A DNA stretch of 32,500 bases from Armadillidium nasatum (Eukaryota > Arthropoda > Malacostraca > Isopoda > Armadillidiidae): contig SEYY01018778.1 of assembly GCA_009176605.1 (NCBI GenBank), positions 317,501 to 350,000 of the forward strand, written 5' to 3'. Made by a program: the position numbers and the translations under genes. This document shows, piece after piece, positions 1 through 23,333 of this stretch. Positions within the stretch are counted from its first letter, which is position 1; every line of letters starts with the position of its first letter. The notes under the pieces were generated by a model. The model was not told where the DNA came from. It did not search any database and saw nothing but the letters and a program-made list of their open reading frames with translations.

Positions 1-82
<82 letters not shown>
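1..82. repeat. poly(T) run followed by poly(A)
   Basis: About 66 T (from position 5) are followed directly by 12 A. The T-to-A switch could fold into a short hairpin. It may be a retroelement tail next to another insertion, but no element can be assigned. Length in the assembly is uncertain for such homopolymers. Confidence 0.9.
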
Positions 83-85
83 TAC

Positions 86-258
86 ATTGCCAGGCGTACG
101 AGTTCTTTCGATCGCTATAAAAAAGTAAACTTTACTTACGTAATAAAATTATTATAAGAATTTATTTTTTATTTCCCAATTTTTCTTACCTAAAATTCGA
201 CAAGGATTCCAAAAATATAATCCTTTTTAACGTACGTTCAGTATTTTTTAAATATTTA
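86..258 (+). repeat. Dispersed repeat shared with 10086-10258
   Basis: This stretch aligns over about 170 bp with 10086-10258. Shared landmarks are a GTACGA near the start, TAAACTTTACTTA, TTTATTTTTTATTTCCCAAT, ACAAGGATTC, and the palindrome AACGTACGTT near the end. The two copies look diverged by very roughly one fifth, judged by eye. In the second copy the sequence continues into the arm of a foldback element (9676-10283), so this is probably a truncated member of that family. No coding content is visible. Confidence 0.7.
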
Positions 259-280
259 AGTATAAGTGCACTCTGGGCCT

Positions 281-863
<583 letters not shown>

Positions 864-866
864 CAG

Positions 867-938
867 TGTCCCAGCTGTATTGCGGCGTATGTAGGCCAAA
901 CTGGTTTACAATTAAAAGTGAAGATTGATAAGCAGAGT
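867..938 (+). pseudogene. Penelope-like element fragment, GIY-YIG endonuclease start
   Basis: Reading the plus strand from 867 gives CPSCIAAYVGQTGLQLKVKI. The C-x2-C pair three residues before Y-V-G-Q-T-G is the classic start of the GIY-YIG endonuclease domain of Penelope-like retroelements, where it helps nick the target DNA. Only about 24 residues are recognisable; after 938 the frame hits stops and runs into (TA)n at 994. There is no ATG because the fragment starts inside the protein, just after an acceptor-like AG. A second Penelope-like remnant, of the C-terminus, lies at 14.7-15.4 kb. A host GIY-YIG nuclease is an alternative but less likely in this setting. Confidence 0.6.
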
Positions 939-987
939 TTCCTTTAGAACTGAACTTCTTTTTTGCTCTCCTGTACACTGCCATAAA

Positions 988-1669
<682 letters not shown>

Positions 1670-1689
1670 GACGGCATACGCATTCGCAT

Positions 1690-2729
<1,040 letters not shown>

Positions 2730-2973
2730 TCAAGCAGTCTTGATTTTCAAGCCCAGGTGTCTGGATCGTGACTGAGAAAATCTGTGGGTATCTTGAATCT
2801 CCGAAAGAAAGCCAAGCTCTGTTCTGAGACAATAATCAAGATCAATATCCTTTAATAATTTTTCGGCTGCTTCCATACGGATTTGAAATCTTATTATTCT
2901 ATCGAAATCATCAGGTTCATCAATATTACATGAAAGTATGTTTCTAGCCGTTTTACCATTTACATTGTTACAT

Positions 2974-3010
2974 TTGCATCTATCTATTGACATTGATAGT
3001 TTTCAGTAAT
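2974..3010 (-). repeat. Direct repeat unit 1 (IDRC segment)
   Basis: GCATCTATCTATTGACATTG and the following ATAGTTTTCAGTAA recur at 3892-3935 with one T difference in the run. On the minus strand both encode S-M-S-I-D-R-C, after which the two copies diverge. Confidence 0.75.
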
Positions 3011-3891
3011 TTAAATATCACAGGTGATTTAAATATTTACCTAGAGCTTTTATCTGAGATATCTTGAACTATTTGACGGTAGTGAATGATGGTCTTGATA
3101 ATTTTAAATCTTCATTAGGATTCATCATTGCATTAGCTTCTCGAAACCACATGTTAACATAAAGTATTATTAAAAATAAACAAATGTCTCAGATTTCGTA
3201 GAAATCTCTAACGGACAAAATAAATTGTTCTCTAAAAATGAATATTTTCAAGGAATAGATGGCTTTTACCATCCATCTGGCGTGTTGAAAAGTACCAGGT
3301 GCTCGAAAACGAACTTCACTCCGGAGAATTTTACCTAAGAAGATTAAACATAATTTTATGAATTCCAGATAATCGTCAAAAGATTGTAACTCTTTCAACT
3401 GAGAAAGAAGAAGAAACCTCTTCGAATTTTTTTTTTTTTTTAGTTTCTAACAGTTTCTTCCTCTACACAAACTTTATATATTTAAGTAAACTTTGTAGTG
3501 AAATTGGTCTATGCTCTACTAATGGTTTTGAATTTTTTTTAACACATTGGGTTGAGGATCAGTGGTTTTTAAAGTCAGAAATTGCCTTCAAAATCACCTC
3601 CAATATATGGTGCCTACAAGCCAAATATAAAAGATTTCTTCCTAGTGCATTTTCAACTAAAGTACACGTACCCCTAAGTCCTGTGTTTACAGATGTGGTG
3701 TCAAAACAAATGGTCTCTATCTTTTCACTCACATCCCATTCTTAAAGAGCTTCACAAATGGCTTCGGATTGAGTAATCCCCATGCTATTTACCAATGCCG
3801 GTACACCTAATAATTGTTACTCATCTCCACTACTGGCCAAAATTGCCAACCGTTTAACATTTTCCTTTTGTCCGCTTCTGTCCGAAATATT

Positions 3892-3935
3892 GCATCTATC
3901 TATTGACATTGATAGTTTTTCAGTAACTATTTCTT
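3892..3935 (-). repeat. Direct repeat unit 2 (IDRC segment)
   Basis: Partner of 2974-3010, about 917 bp away in the same orientation, inside the decayed transposase-like gene. On the minus strand it continues into NISDRSGQKEN and VKRLAIL, the expected core of the family. Confidence 0.75.
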
Positions 3936-4532
3936 ATCAGAACTTCTTGTTCTGCCATCGCCTTCGGTCATAGATTCCAGGACTTGATCGTTCAAGCCTA
4001 CTTGGTTCCGGTGTATCCTCTTCCAAGCCACTGCTAGATGATGAGTTCTATTTCGTCCTTTTCTTCTGTAGAAATAATTTATTTCAGGTTCAATATTTAA
4101 TGAGTGAGGATTAAGGAAATTATAAAAATTCCTAAGCGCGTGCCTACATTTTTCTATACAGCTTTCTGTTTCAGCTCTTCCATTTTCGCTTTTCTCGTAC
4201 ACTCTGTTTTCAGATCAACACCTCCCATGTTTCCTGGACTTTCCTTTTGCCTTTGGATAGTTATAAACTCTGTCCTCTGGGTTGGTCATTCTTGAAAGGG
4301 CATTTTCCGATGCTATATCAAAGAGGTTATCAAATTCGGATGTGTATGCAAGAACTTTCTCCTCTTGACTTTTGTTTTTCTTGCTAGCATTTTTCTAATG
4401 ATTTCTCCGTTGATTTTATAATTTTTAAACTTTGGGTAATGCAATGTTTCTGCAACTGGTAAAGTATTCTTCTTTCCTCCCAAAATAAAACTTTCAGCAC
4501 AGTGAGTCTTGCGGCAATTTTTTTTATTTTTA

Positions 4533-4556
4533 TTTTTATTTATTTATTTATTTATT

Positions 4557-4602
<46 letters not shown>
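4533..4602. repeat. (TTTA)n followed by T(44)
   Basis: About seven TTTA units pass into an uninterrupted T run (4559-4602). On the minus strand this reads as a poly(A) with a TAAA tail, placed just upstream of the decayed minus-strand gene. It may be the tail of an unidentified retroelement. Confidence 0.9.
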
Positions 4603-4603
<1 letters not shown>

Positions 4604-5041
4604 TCTAAACCAACTGTGCTCATGTTAAGATTTCAACACTTGATGATTAGATGGCAACTTACTGCCTGTTATTTGGTGAGACATAACCAATTAGATAAAT
4701 TTTACTTCTTTTTCGAACACGAATTGTTGATGAAGTAGAATCCATAACTTCTTTAAACGAACTGGAAAAATACATTATTTTTTAAATAAATCAAAATGAA
4801 AGCACAGTTGGTACACAAAAATTTTGGTCACACTCAATAAGAAATAAAAAGTAGCTAAAAAACCGAGACTAACTTCGGTCCTATTAAGTTTTCCTTAGGC
4901 TGAGTTGCCAGATTTTATTTTTTTATTATTTTCTAATTTATTATTTATTTTTTAATTATAATTAATTTAATTATAGTATTTAATTATAATTAAATATAGA
5001 AAATACAAAAAAGTTTTAATTATATAAAGTTTTATACGCAT
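4603..5041. other. AT-rich spacer
   Basis: About 440 bp. The last 120 bp consist of imperfect TTTAATTATAATTAAAT units with several short palindromes. No coding motif. Confidence 0.5.
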
Positions 5042-5938
<897 letters not shown>

Positions 5939-6099
5939 AATCGTAACAGGTAACTAATATTTCTCAGATAAATATAGCTAGCTAGAGTAACTGTAAGGAG
6001 AGAGAAAAAACTATCATCTTTAAGGCAACCTTAACAACAATATGATTTTAGGTTCCCAATAGTTTATTTTGTTTATGTTGAGACTAAGAATATTCTGTT

Positions 6100-9677
<3,578 letters not shown>

Positions 9678-9846
9678 TCAGACTTCAGTTTGAGCTAGCT
9701 ACATATTTAAATAAAATACTTAACGTACGTTAAAAAGGATTATATTTTTAGAATCCTTGTCGAATTTCAGGTAGGAAAAGTGTAAAATTTTTGCAAATAA
9801 ATAAAAAAAAAACATGATTGTGTACGATAAACTATGAACTAATAAA

Positions 9847-9906
9847 CCTAATTCGACTTTATGTAACCTGAACGACCGAAAATGGCCACCGTATTCAAGC
9901 CTAACT
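9847..9906 (+). repeat. 60-bp repeat shared with 10515-10573
   Basis: CCTAATTCGACTT, TAACCTGAAC, ACCGAA, GGCC and AAGCCTAAC match in order with 10515-10573, in the same orientation. It links the foldback element with the neighbouring MITE. Confidence 0.55.
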
Positions 9907-9916
9907 GATGTATTAC

Positions 9917-9920
<4 letters not shown>

Positions 9921-10009
<89 letters not shown>
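9921..10009. repeat. (TA)n microsatellite, ~89 bp, inside foldback element
   Basis: Internal to the 9676-10283 element. Confidence 0.97.
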
Positions 10010-10012
<3 letters not shown>

Positions 10013-10282
10013 ATTTTACAATTTTGTTAGTCATTAGCAAAATTTTAGTTATTCAAATTTCGGCAAAATTCAAGAAAAAAAGTGACGTTGCCTGACGTAC
10101 GATTCTATCGAGAGTTAATAAAAATTAAACTTTACTTATACAAACTTTATTATTATAAGAATTTATTTTTTATTTCCCAATGTTTCCTACCTGAAATTCA
10201 ACAAGGATTCTAAAAATGTAATCCTTTTTTACGTACGTTAAGTAGTTTTTTAAATATGTAGCTAGCTCAAACTGAAGTCTGG

Positions 10283-10391
<109 letters not shown>

Positions 10392-10682
10392 TAGGTATAG
10401 AATGTTTCTGAGTTTCAATGTTTTGAAAATATCGATATATCGAAACATCGATATGCCTATTCAAATATTATTCTAATTATTTTTATAATTATTATTATTT
10501 AGTTTTCTAGCGTACCTAGTTCGACTTATCATAACCTGAACTACCGAAGTTGCCGTAAAATACAGGCCTAACCTATACAAAAACGTTGCAATGAGATACC
10601 GATTAAAATCGAAATTTCAAAATATCGATGTAAAAAATATCGATATAAAAAATATCGACAACTCAGAAACATTCTATTCCTA
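10392..10682. mobile_element. ~290-bp MITE with ATCGAT-rich subterminal repeats, hAT-like
   Basis: Terminal inverted repeats of 22 bp: the left end reads TAGGTATAGAATGTTTCTGA, and the right end, read inward, TAGGAATAGAATGTTTCTGA, one mismatch. Just inside both ends are clusters of AATATCGATA or ATCGATAT. Clustered subterminal repeats and TAGGNA-type ends resemble non-autonomous hAT elements, but no clear 8-bp target duplication is visible (ATATTAAA left, AGCCATAT right). It is non-coding. A related scrap is at 27604-27660 inside the hAT element. Confidence 0.55.
10515..10573 (+). repeat. 60-bp repeat shared with 9847-9906
   Basis: Same-orientation partner of 9847-9906, located in the middle of the ATCGAT-rich MITE. 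Confidence 0.55.
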
Positions 10683-10686
10683 AGCC

Positions 10687-11097
<411 letters not shown>

Positions 11098-11284
11098 TAC
11101 GTTAGAGATCATTATGATTTGCAAATTAGAAATCTGTAAATATTTTAAAATATTTATTCTATTTTCAATAACAGATGTTGTAAGCTTGAACATTGCATTA
11201 ATTTAGTTATAAACAAGAGTAAACAATGCTTATGGGATTTTTTTTGTCATTTCTGTTTCTCCTAATCAGTGTTGAAAACTATTT

Positions 11285-11745
11285 CTAGATTAGATCAGTG
11301 GTCGAAATACTTTGAATTTTTTCATCCAAAAGGAGTGGGCAAAGTAGAAGAAGGAATAGTGTTTCGGAATGAACTTGTAGAGTCCATAAAACAATGAACT
11401 TCACGTTTAAAGGTATGGGATGAGAGAGATGGTTAAAAAAAGGATGACGAAACTGTATGAAAAAAAACGTCTTACATGAAATCTCCTCAATAGAGAGTTC
11501 AGAAGAGCAGTGTTCGTTGTAACAACAGTATAAGTAGGGTGTTGCAAAAAAAAAAAATAAATAAAATAACGTAGATTGGAAAGAGCTGATAAGGCCAGAA
11601 GCTCTTGAGAAGAACAATGCGAGTAGAATTACTCCAGATTTGTGATGCACTAATCATAAATGCATACACCATACAAGGACGAAATACACCACTGGAGTAG
11701 AGTGAAGAGCCGCTAAATCTCCTTAGCTGACCTCACCTTTTTAAC
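11285..11745 (-). pseudogene. Non-LTR retrotransposon ORF2 C-terminal remnant
   Basis: On the minus strand near 11720-11640, one frame reads ALYSSGVFRPCMVYAF and then IWSNSTRIVLLK. This fits the L-Y-x-x-x-I-R-P-x-M-E-Y...W-G-x-S-T-x2-x-L-L segment that follows the RT domain in Jockey/CR1-group proteins. Downstream, after a frameshift, YNEHCSSEL (about 11525-11500) matches the Y-Y-N-G-x-C-S-S-E-L motif also seen in copies B and D. The part nearest the end does not match the TGKVWN tail of copies A-C, so it may be a different family or heavily rearranged. Stops, frameshifts and an A(12) run show it is dead. Confidence 0.5.
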
Positions 11746-12590
11746 GCGTGTTTAATGGGAAAAAAACAGTGATCCTTCAATAAATTTCACGTGAAAGTTC
11801 TTAGAGTACTGACAAGACAAACGATTGTTTTGCTATAGCTGTGCTTCTTAAATACTGGAGGAAAAAATCAATATCAAGAATTTTAACTTGGTAAATATTC
11901 TGTAGCAAACTCTTTTGAAGACTATTTAAGAACGGATAAAGACTTGGGGTGCATATTTTCAAAAATGGTTATAGTCGTGTTGTTAATTATTTGAAAAATA
12001 ATGAAACAAATTTATTTTTGGTTTAATAAATGATAAAAATGATGCTGAAACAAAAGTGTCATAAGAAATGAACAAGAGAAAAATAAGTTGTAGTGATAAT
12101 GATACGAATAATAAAATATCATAAAGAGAGGATAATAATAATAAAATTAATAAAGAGAGTAATGAGAGAATCATGAAGAAGACCGTTGCTACGGGAACCG
12201 ACACTTATGTCTCTAGTAATAATAATATTTAAAAAGTTGTCTGAATGCTATTTTTTTTAACCGGATGCAGAGGACAGGAGCTCTTTACACAAATAGTGTT
12301 TTTCATCTATGGGGCTAAAAAAACAACTAGCAGCATATGTGTCAGCGAGGAACAGTTACTACCATCAGTTATTTGTAATATGTTCGGAAAACGCTGAATT
12401 GGGGTAAAAACCATTATTTAAATTCTCCATGAACAGCATACCACATTCCTGTATAATATTTATATCATTTATTGTTATTGCCAACGAACAAAATGATGCA
12501 TTTCGAAGGAACTATGTCACACTATTTTGTGGGTGCTCGGGTATTACAGAATTATCGTACAATAGTTATCTCAGTATTTAGGTGCGTATA
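11746..12590. other. Unclassified sequence upstream of mariner-like remnant
   Basis: About 850 bp. No inverted partner of the mariner-type end (ACACCCTGTATA type) was found here, so the left terminus of the transposon is missing or too diverged. The open frame at 11983-12204 on the minus strand is low-complexity Leu/Ser/Ile-rich and not credible. Confidence 0.45.
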
Positions 12591-12595
12591 ATCTT

Positions 12596-13475
12596 GTGTC
12601 TTATCAAAGCCATTTAATTGTAAAATCTGATCACACCATGCTTAATAATCTGCATACAACTCAGGAACGGACATATATGGTTGAAGCGTTTATTCAGGAA
12701 GGCAAGAATGCCCGCAGAGCTACGAAGAATTATAGACGGAAATATCCAGATAGTTTGGTACCGCATGCCACTAAACTGTACAAACGTTTTCAAGCATCAG
12801 GTTCCACCAACGGACCTCTTTGCCGCCCAAGTCAACCTCCTATGCGTACCCCTGACATGAAGCACCCAACAAACTCCTTAAGGCAGACAGGAAGGATACT
12901 GGGTATATCAAAGGATACGGTATGGCGCATTCTACATATTTACAACATTTCTTCTTTCAGAGCACATATTGTGCACGGCCTGCATCCCGGCGATCCCGAA
13001 CGTCGGTTCCATTTTTGACAATAACCCTGACGAGGAGGCCCGTATTTAGTGGACGGATGAAGCCAAATTTACCAACAATGGAAAGATTAATCTGCGGAAT
13101 TATCGGTACTGTACCTAGGAAAACCTACATATCACCTACAGCACACACGACACCAGGTAGTTTACTCTATAAATGTGTGGTGTTGACTACTAGATATAAT
13201 AATCAGGCAGTACTTTTACCATTGAAACCAAAATAGCGAACATCTGGAAACTACTCTGCCAGACCTTCGTGACGTACCATTGCATACACGACAGAATTTG
13301 TACTACCAGCAGGACGGATGCCCAGCATATACCGCAAGGAATGTACAAATTCAACTAAACGGAACATACCGCAGGCGGTGGATAGGAACACAGGGTAATA
13401 TTGCGATGCCTCCTCGATTACCAGACCTTACTCACCTTGACTATTACTTGTGGGGCTAATTGAAGAACCGTGTCT
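12596..13475 (+). pseudogene. Tc1/mariner-like transposase with DUF4817-type N-terminus, broken
   Basis: The open frame 12596-13018 carries an N-terminal helix-turn-helix of DUF4817 type (ERTYMVEAFIQEGKNARRAT, then YRRKYPDS near residues 25-50). A second HTH follows (LRQTGRILGISKDTVWRIL, near residues 92-112). The catalytic half continues in another frame: WTDEAKFTNNGKINLRNYRY (about 13050-13110, first Asp), YYQQDGCPAYTARN (about 13300-13345, second Asp) and PPRLPDLTHLDYYLWG (about 13410-13458, third acidic residue, Asp). About 36 residues separate the last two Asp in this copy, which is a DD(3x)D pattern. At least one frameshift near 13010 and five in-frame stops (one just before the WTDEAKF block and one after YLWG) make it inactive. 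The enzyme class cuts and pastes DNA at TA sites. Confidence 0.8.
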
Positions 13476-13528
13476 AAAGTTGGTACACAACTTCGGCGGC
13501 AGACAGGAATCACTACTCTTATGTCTGA

Positions 13529-13588
13529 GATTTAATTGAAACAACTTTTATTCTTACGTTTCCTGAAAAATACTATAATTACGGAATT
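13529..13588 (+). repeat. 3' terminal region of the mariner-like element
   Basis: TTTAATTGAAACAACTTTTA and TTCTTACGTTTCCTG followed by ATTACGGA match, in the same order, the isolated end at 20170-20244. It lies about 70 bp after the last recognisable transposase codons, so it is the element's right end, cut short before the terminal inverted repeat by a TA array at 13615. Confidence 0.6.
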
Positions 13589-13612
13589 ATTTCTTTGCTG
13601 AACATTAGCAGA

Positions 13613-13759
<147 letters not shown>

Positions 13760-13775
13760 TGCGTGTGTTTGTGTA

Positions 13776-14612
13776 GGCTATGTCTGTGCGAGTACATGTT
13801 TTTGGATCGTGTGCTTTTGGGTTTTTATATTAAAATTGTAAACAAATAATGAATAAATATTCTTAACATAAAAAAGGAAGGAGAAAAATTTTCAAAGCAT
13901 TAAAAAATGTTTGCTTTACTTTGTGTTGTTTCAAATTCCAGATAATTTCACTAAAATTAAAGAAATTTTCATCTAAATTAGTTTAAAAATTACATTCGAA
14001 AGAATTTTATATAAATATGAAATTTGATCCGATAACTATTTTGAAGAATTTTTCTATAAAAGATTGAATTTTAGAGTCTAATATTAATTTTTTACTTTTA
14101 AAATTATCTTCTATAGTTTGTTCATAATGTGGAAAAATTTATCAGCATTATAAACAAACAAAAATTTATTTTAAATGAATATCTATATTTAAATATATAA
14201 TTAAATTAGGAGAATAAAGGTTTTATTATTATTATTTTTTTTTAGATTTCCTTTATTATTAATAAATAAATTTTAAAATTAAATTTTTTTTTAAAATAAA
14301 TGTCGTACAATTCCTTGATTTTATTTTTACGTAAAGGAAGAGAGAGAAAGCATGCACACGCGTCACTGTCTCTACAACATGGGTTGCTTTGTATTCCGCA
14401 GGAGCATCTCTCCTGAAAGAGGAGATGACGTTTCGATCGATACAAAAACCCCCCTTTTGCTATCTCGAAATTCCCCGAAGAGTTTAGGGTGAAACTTAAT
14501 CCGCTACTTTTCAATGAGATCTACACGGGAATAACACTCGATATTTCCTTCATGTACTCCTATAACGATAAACAAATGTACATAATGTACACTCATACAC
14601 TCTCTCTCCCTT
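13776..14612. other. AT-rich region with a GC-richer patch at 14335-14600
   Basis: No coding motif. The patch holds a hairpin, TCTCCTGAAAGAGGAGA at about 14409-14425, followed by TGACGTTTCGATCG. Hairpins of the CTGA-AGAG type before a GAAACG-like stretch occur near the 3' ends of some Penelope-like elements, and one such element starts about 110 bp further on. The link is only suggestive. Confidence 0.35.
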
Positions 14613-15058
<446 letters not shown>

Positions 15059-15355
15059 TTTCTGCATAAATAATATCCCAAACTTTAACCAGAGCACAGG
15101 AGACTATAAAATAGATTAATTGCAAAACGCTATGAAGCTCCATTCACCTTATTACAAAAGTCTAATCAACAACCAACCATAGTATTGGACGACATGAGAA
15201 ACCTTCTACAAAGCAGCCACATCATTTCAACCTGAAAGAGGCTTCTAATAAGGAGCGAAAGCTTGTTGCATATATTGTTGTATTCATTGATGTATATTAA
15301 TAAAGTGTAATCTAATTTAGTGCATTGGCTAACCTTTGGGTCTATAAACAAATAA
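15059..15355 (+). mobile_element. Penelope-like element 3' end, right copy (inverted-repeat arm)
   Basis: Reverse complement of 14726-15022 with no net gap and about five mismatches in 297 positions by my count. The copy starts at FCINNIP, ends its reading frame at the TAG at 15180-15182, and carries the same 3' UTR. The two copies are head to head, with both tails pointing outward to (TA)n arrays. Head-to-head and tandem partial copies are a known habit of Penelope-like elements. The few mismatches argue against a simple fold-back sequencing artefact. Confidence 0.65.
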
Positions 15356-15393
15356 TACATAAAAAGAGAGTGATTATAACTCTAGTATTGTAA

Positions 15394-19109
<3,716 letters not shown>

Positions 19110-19111
19110 AT

Positions 19112-19360
19112 GAATTCATGAAAAAGAAACTATTAAATTCGAAGAAATCATGTTGTAAGGAGATTAATTATTTTGTTGATAAGAATGAAAACTCAATCAA
19201 ACACGCGAGTACAAACACACACACACACAGAAGCAGCGTGCTAAAATCCAAAAGTTGCTCCAACAAAACAGATTGCGAGAAATCCCCTAAATCCATAACC
19301 AAATCGAAAAGGGGCGTCAATATAAACGAAGTTATTAGATCGAAACAGTCCCTCATCTGA
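19112..19360 (+). CDS. Possible Lys/Ser-rich exon of unknown gene
   Basis: An open frame of about 82 codons (first ATG at 19118) ends with TGA at 19358-19360. It follows a pyrimidine-rich stretch and an AG at 19108-19109, so it could be a terminal exon. The protein is basic and polar (KSKSCSNKTDCEKSPKSITK in its second half) with six Cys, no transmembrane segment and no domain I recognise. It lies in one of the few stretches without transposon similarity. A (CA)5 tract falls inside it, and chance opening is quite possible. I see no clear polyadenylation signal close by. Confidence 0.2.
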   Translation, partial: EFMKKKLLNSKKSCCKEINYFVDKNENSIKHASTNTHTHRSSVLKSKSCSNKTDCEKSPKSITKSKRGVNINEVIRSKQSLI

Positions 19361-19783
19361 TGTCAAAGGCATGCAAATACTTCGAGGGGAAAAGATGGTC
19401 TTCTGGGTTCACAGAGCTTCATGTTATTCTTCTCAAATTCACACTTATTATAAATTCCCAACACAAACAATAAGCGCGTGATTTTGTGTGTGTGTGTGTG
19501 TACTCTTTCTACCGGATAAATTCTTTTAATTCTTGGTCAAAGGAAAAATATTTCGATTTTTGTTTACCCTCGTCTTATTTGTAGTAGAATTTAGTTTCAT
19601 AACTGTCAAACTAGAACGCACACAACGTATTATAATAGGAACATTAAAAACACTAAAATAATAATAATAATAATTAATTTTTATTTATTTTTCAGTTATA
19701 AAATATATACAAACAATTTCGTATACTTTACATGTATTAATACAAAAATGAAATGCGTTTTTGGGGTGACGAATTCGTTCTAC

Positions 19784-19821
<38 letters not shown>

Positions 19822-20169
19822 TAATATTGTAGTCAATATTATTAGTATTGTTAAAATTATTGTTATTTTAAAAACGTTACAAAATAATAGTAATTTGTTT
19901 AGATACGAAGCATCATTTATTGAGAATTTTTATCCGGAGAGGAAATTTGTAATTTTGCAAGTAACAACATGTAATTGATCATGCTAGTATCTTCTCGCGG
20001 GGATTGTGAGGAAACGAAATGACTGTCTTTATAAACCCTACAAATTTTCTGCCGTAGAAAGAAATTTTATCATCGAAATTATACGGTTCCGTTGAAAATT
20101 TGAAGGTTCATGCGCAATCCGCATACTGCGCATGCGCGATAATCTATAATTTTTATCACATGTAACAGG
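19361..20169. other. Relatively unique sequence, non-coding
   Basis: About 800 bp with (GT)8 near 19485-19501, (TAA)n at 19786-19817, and a TGCGCATGCGCGA motif near 20127-20139. No transposon or gene motif was recognised. Confidence 0.45.
19786..19817. repeat. (TAA)n microsatellite
   Basis: About ten perfect units. Confidence 0.95.
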
Positions 20170-20244
20170 TTTAATTGACACCTTTTATTCTTACAAGTTT
20201 CCTGGTAAATGCTATCATTACGGAGATATGAGACACCCTGTATA
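20170..20244 (+). mobile_element. Isolated right end of a mariner-like element
   Basis: TTTAATTGACACCTTTTATT, CTTACAAGTTTCCTG and ATTACGGAGATATGAGACAC match the 3' end of the mariner-like remnant at 13529-13588 and extend it to AGACACCCTGTATA. ACACCCTGTA next to TA is a typical terminus for DUF4817-type Tc1/mariner relatives. I see no transposase or inverted partner nearby, so this is a solo end or one side of a MITE. Confidence 0.6.
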
Positions 20245-20265
20245 TGATGTAAATATTACGTGAAG

Positions 20266-20873
<608 letters not shown>

Positions 20874-20963
<90 letters not shown>
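20874..20963. repeat. (TA)n microsatellite, ~90 bp
   Basis: Followed by TTTTATTTTTT and a T run to about 20982. Confidence 0.97.
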
Positions 20964-20964
<1 letters not shown>

Positions 20965-21284
20965 TTATTTTTTTTTTTTTTTGAGGAAAATTTTTGAAAT
21001 TTTGAAAAAATGGAAAATATTCCCAAATCGTAGAAATGGAAAAGTAGTCGACAATATCATCATGACTCACGGGTCGGGGGTACGGGGGGCAGAGCCCCTC
21101 GTTAGACATATGCTGGGTATAATACCCAATTTAAGTTTTTTAGCCCAAAAATTCTCGTAAAAAACCATTTTTTAAAACATCTTACTTTGAACCCCAGTAA
21201 AAATTTTGTGGATCCTCAAATTGCACCTTACACCCAAAATATAGAGGCTACTTGGAGTTTACTTAAATATAAAAATTAAAAAAG

Positions 21285-21317
<33 letters not shown>

Positions 21318-21375
21318 TTTTTTAATTATTTTCAATTTTTTTTTCAGAAATGGCTTCCTCAAAAGGACTTGAACC
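20964..21375. other. Spacer with a GC-rich island and a short TA tract
   Basis: GGGTCGGGGGTACGGGGGGC at 21071-21090, then AGAGCCCC, forms a GGGGC-AGA-GCCCC hairpin and stands out from the AT-rich background. A 26-bp TA tract sits at about 21285-21310. No gene recognised. Confidence 0.5.
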
Positions 21376-21490
<115 letters not shown>

Positions 21491-21709
21491 CAGGATGATT
21501 TCTTCTGGTTTTTGGGGTTGTAAAGAAGACTCTCTTCTATTTAAAATTTATTATTCAAACTCCATTCTATAAGCCTAAAATTATAATCATAATTAATTAA
21601 ATGAAAAAAAATGGTAAAAGCAAAATTAACATTAATGAAACATCTGATTATTTAATATGAATGGAAAACAATATCGTAATAAAATAAAATGATAAAATCC
21701 TAATATTTG

Positions 21710-21713
<4 letters not shown>

Positions 21714-21778
<65 letters not shown>
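21714..21778. repeat. (GA)n microsatellite, ~65 bp
   Basis: Uninterrupted GA repeat. Confidence 0.97.

Positions 21779-23333
<1,555 letters not shown>

Larger units (their letters stand above)
2730..4500 (-). pseudogene. Decayed transposase-like gene, FDTT..NTG / CRHH family
   Basis: Joining minus-strand frames by eye gives one diverged protein. Near 4330-4260 lies a D-N-L-F-D-I-A-S-E-N-A-L block. Near 3720-3600 are ETICFDTTSVNTG and then RNLLYLACRHHILE. At 3398-3189 come SFDDYLEFIKLCLIFLG and FQHARWMVKAIYSLKIF, and near 3060 GKYLNHL-YLN. I recall this order from uncharacterised predicted proteins in arthropods and cnidarians. An Asp followed by C-x2-H is also typical of hAT-like DDE transposases, so a transposase is my inference; the exact superfamily is unknown to me. 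There are at least six stops or frameshifts, so it is dead. The piece at 2730-2993 repeats the S-I-D-R-C start found at about 3893-3935, pointing to a partial duplication. Confidence 0.6.

Noticed and set aside
11983..12204. Hydrophobic Leu/Ser-rich minus-strand frame resembling a membrane protein
   Set aside because: The hydrophobicity comes from reading an AAT/GAA-rich strand in reverse; no start context or homologous motif.
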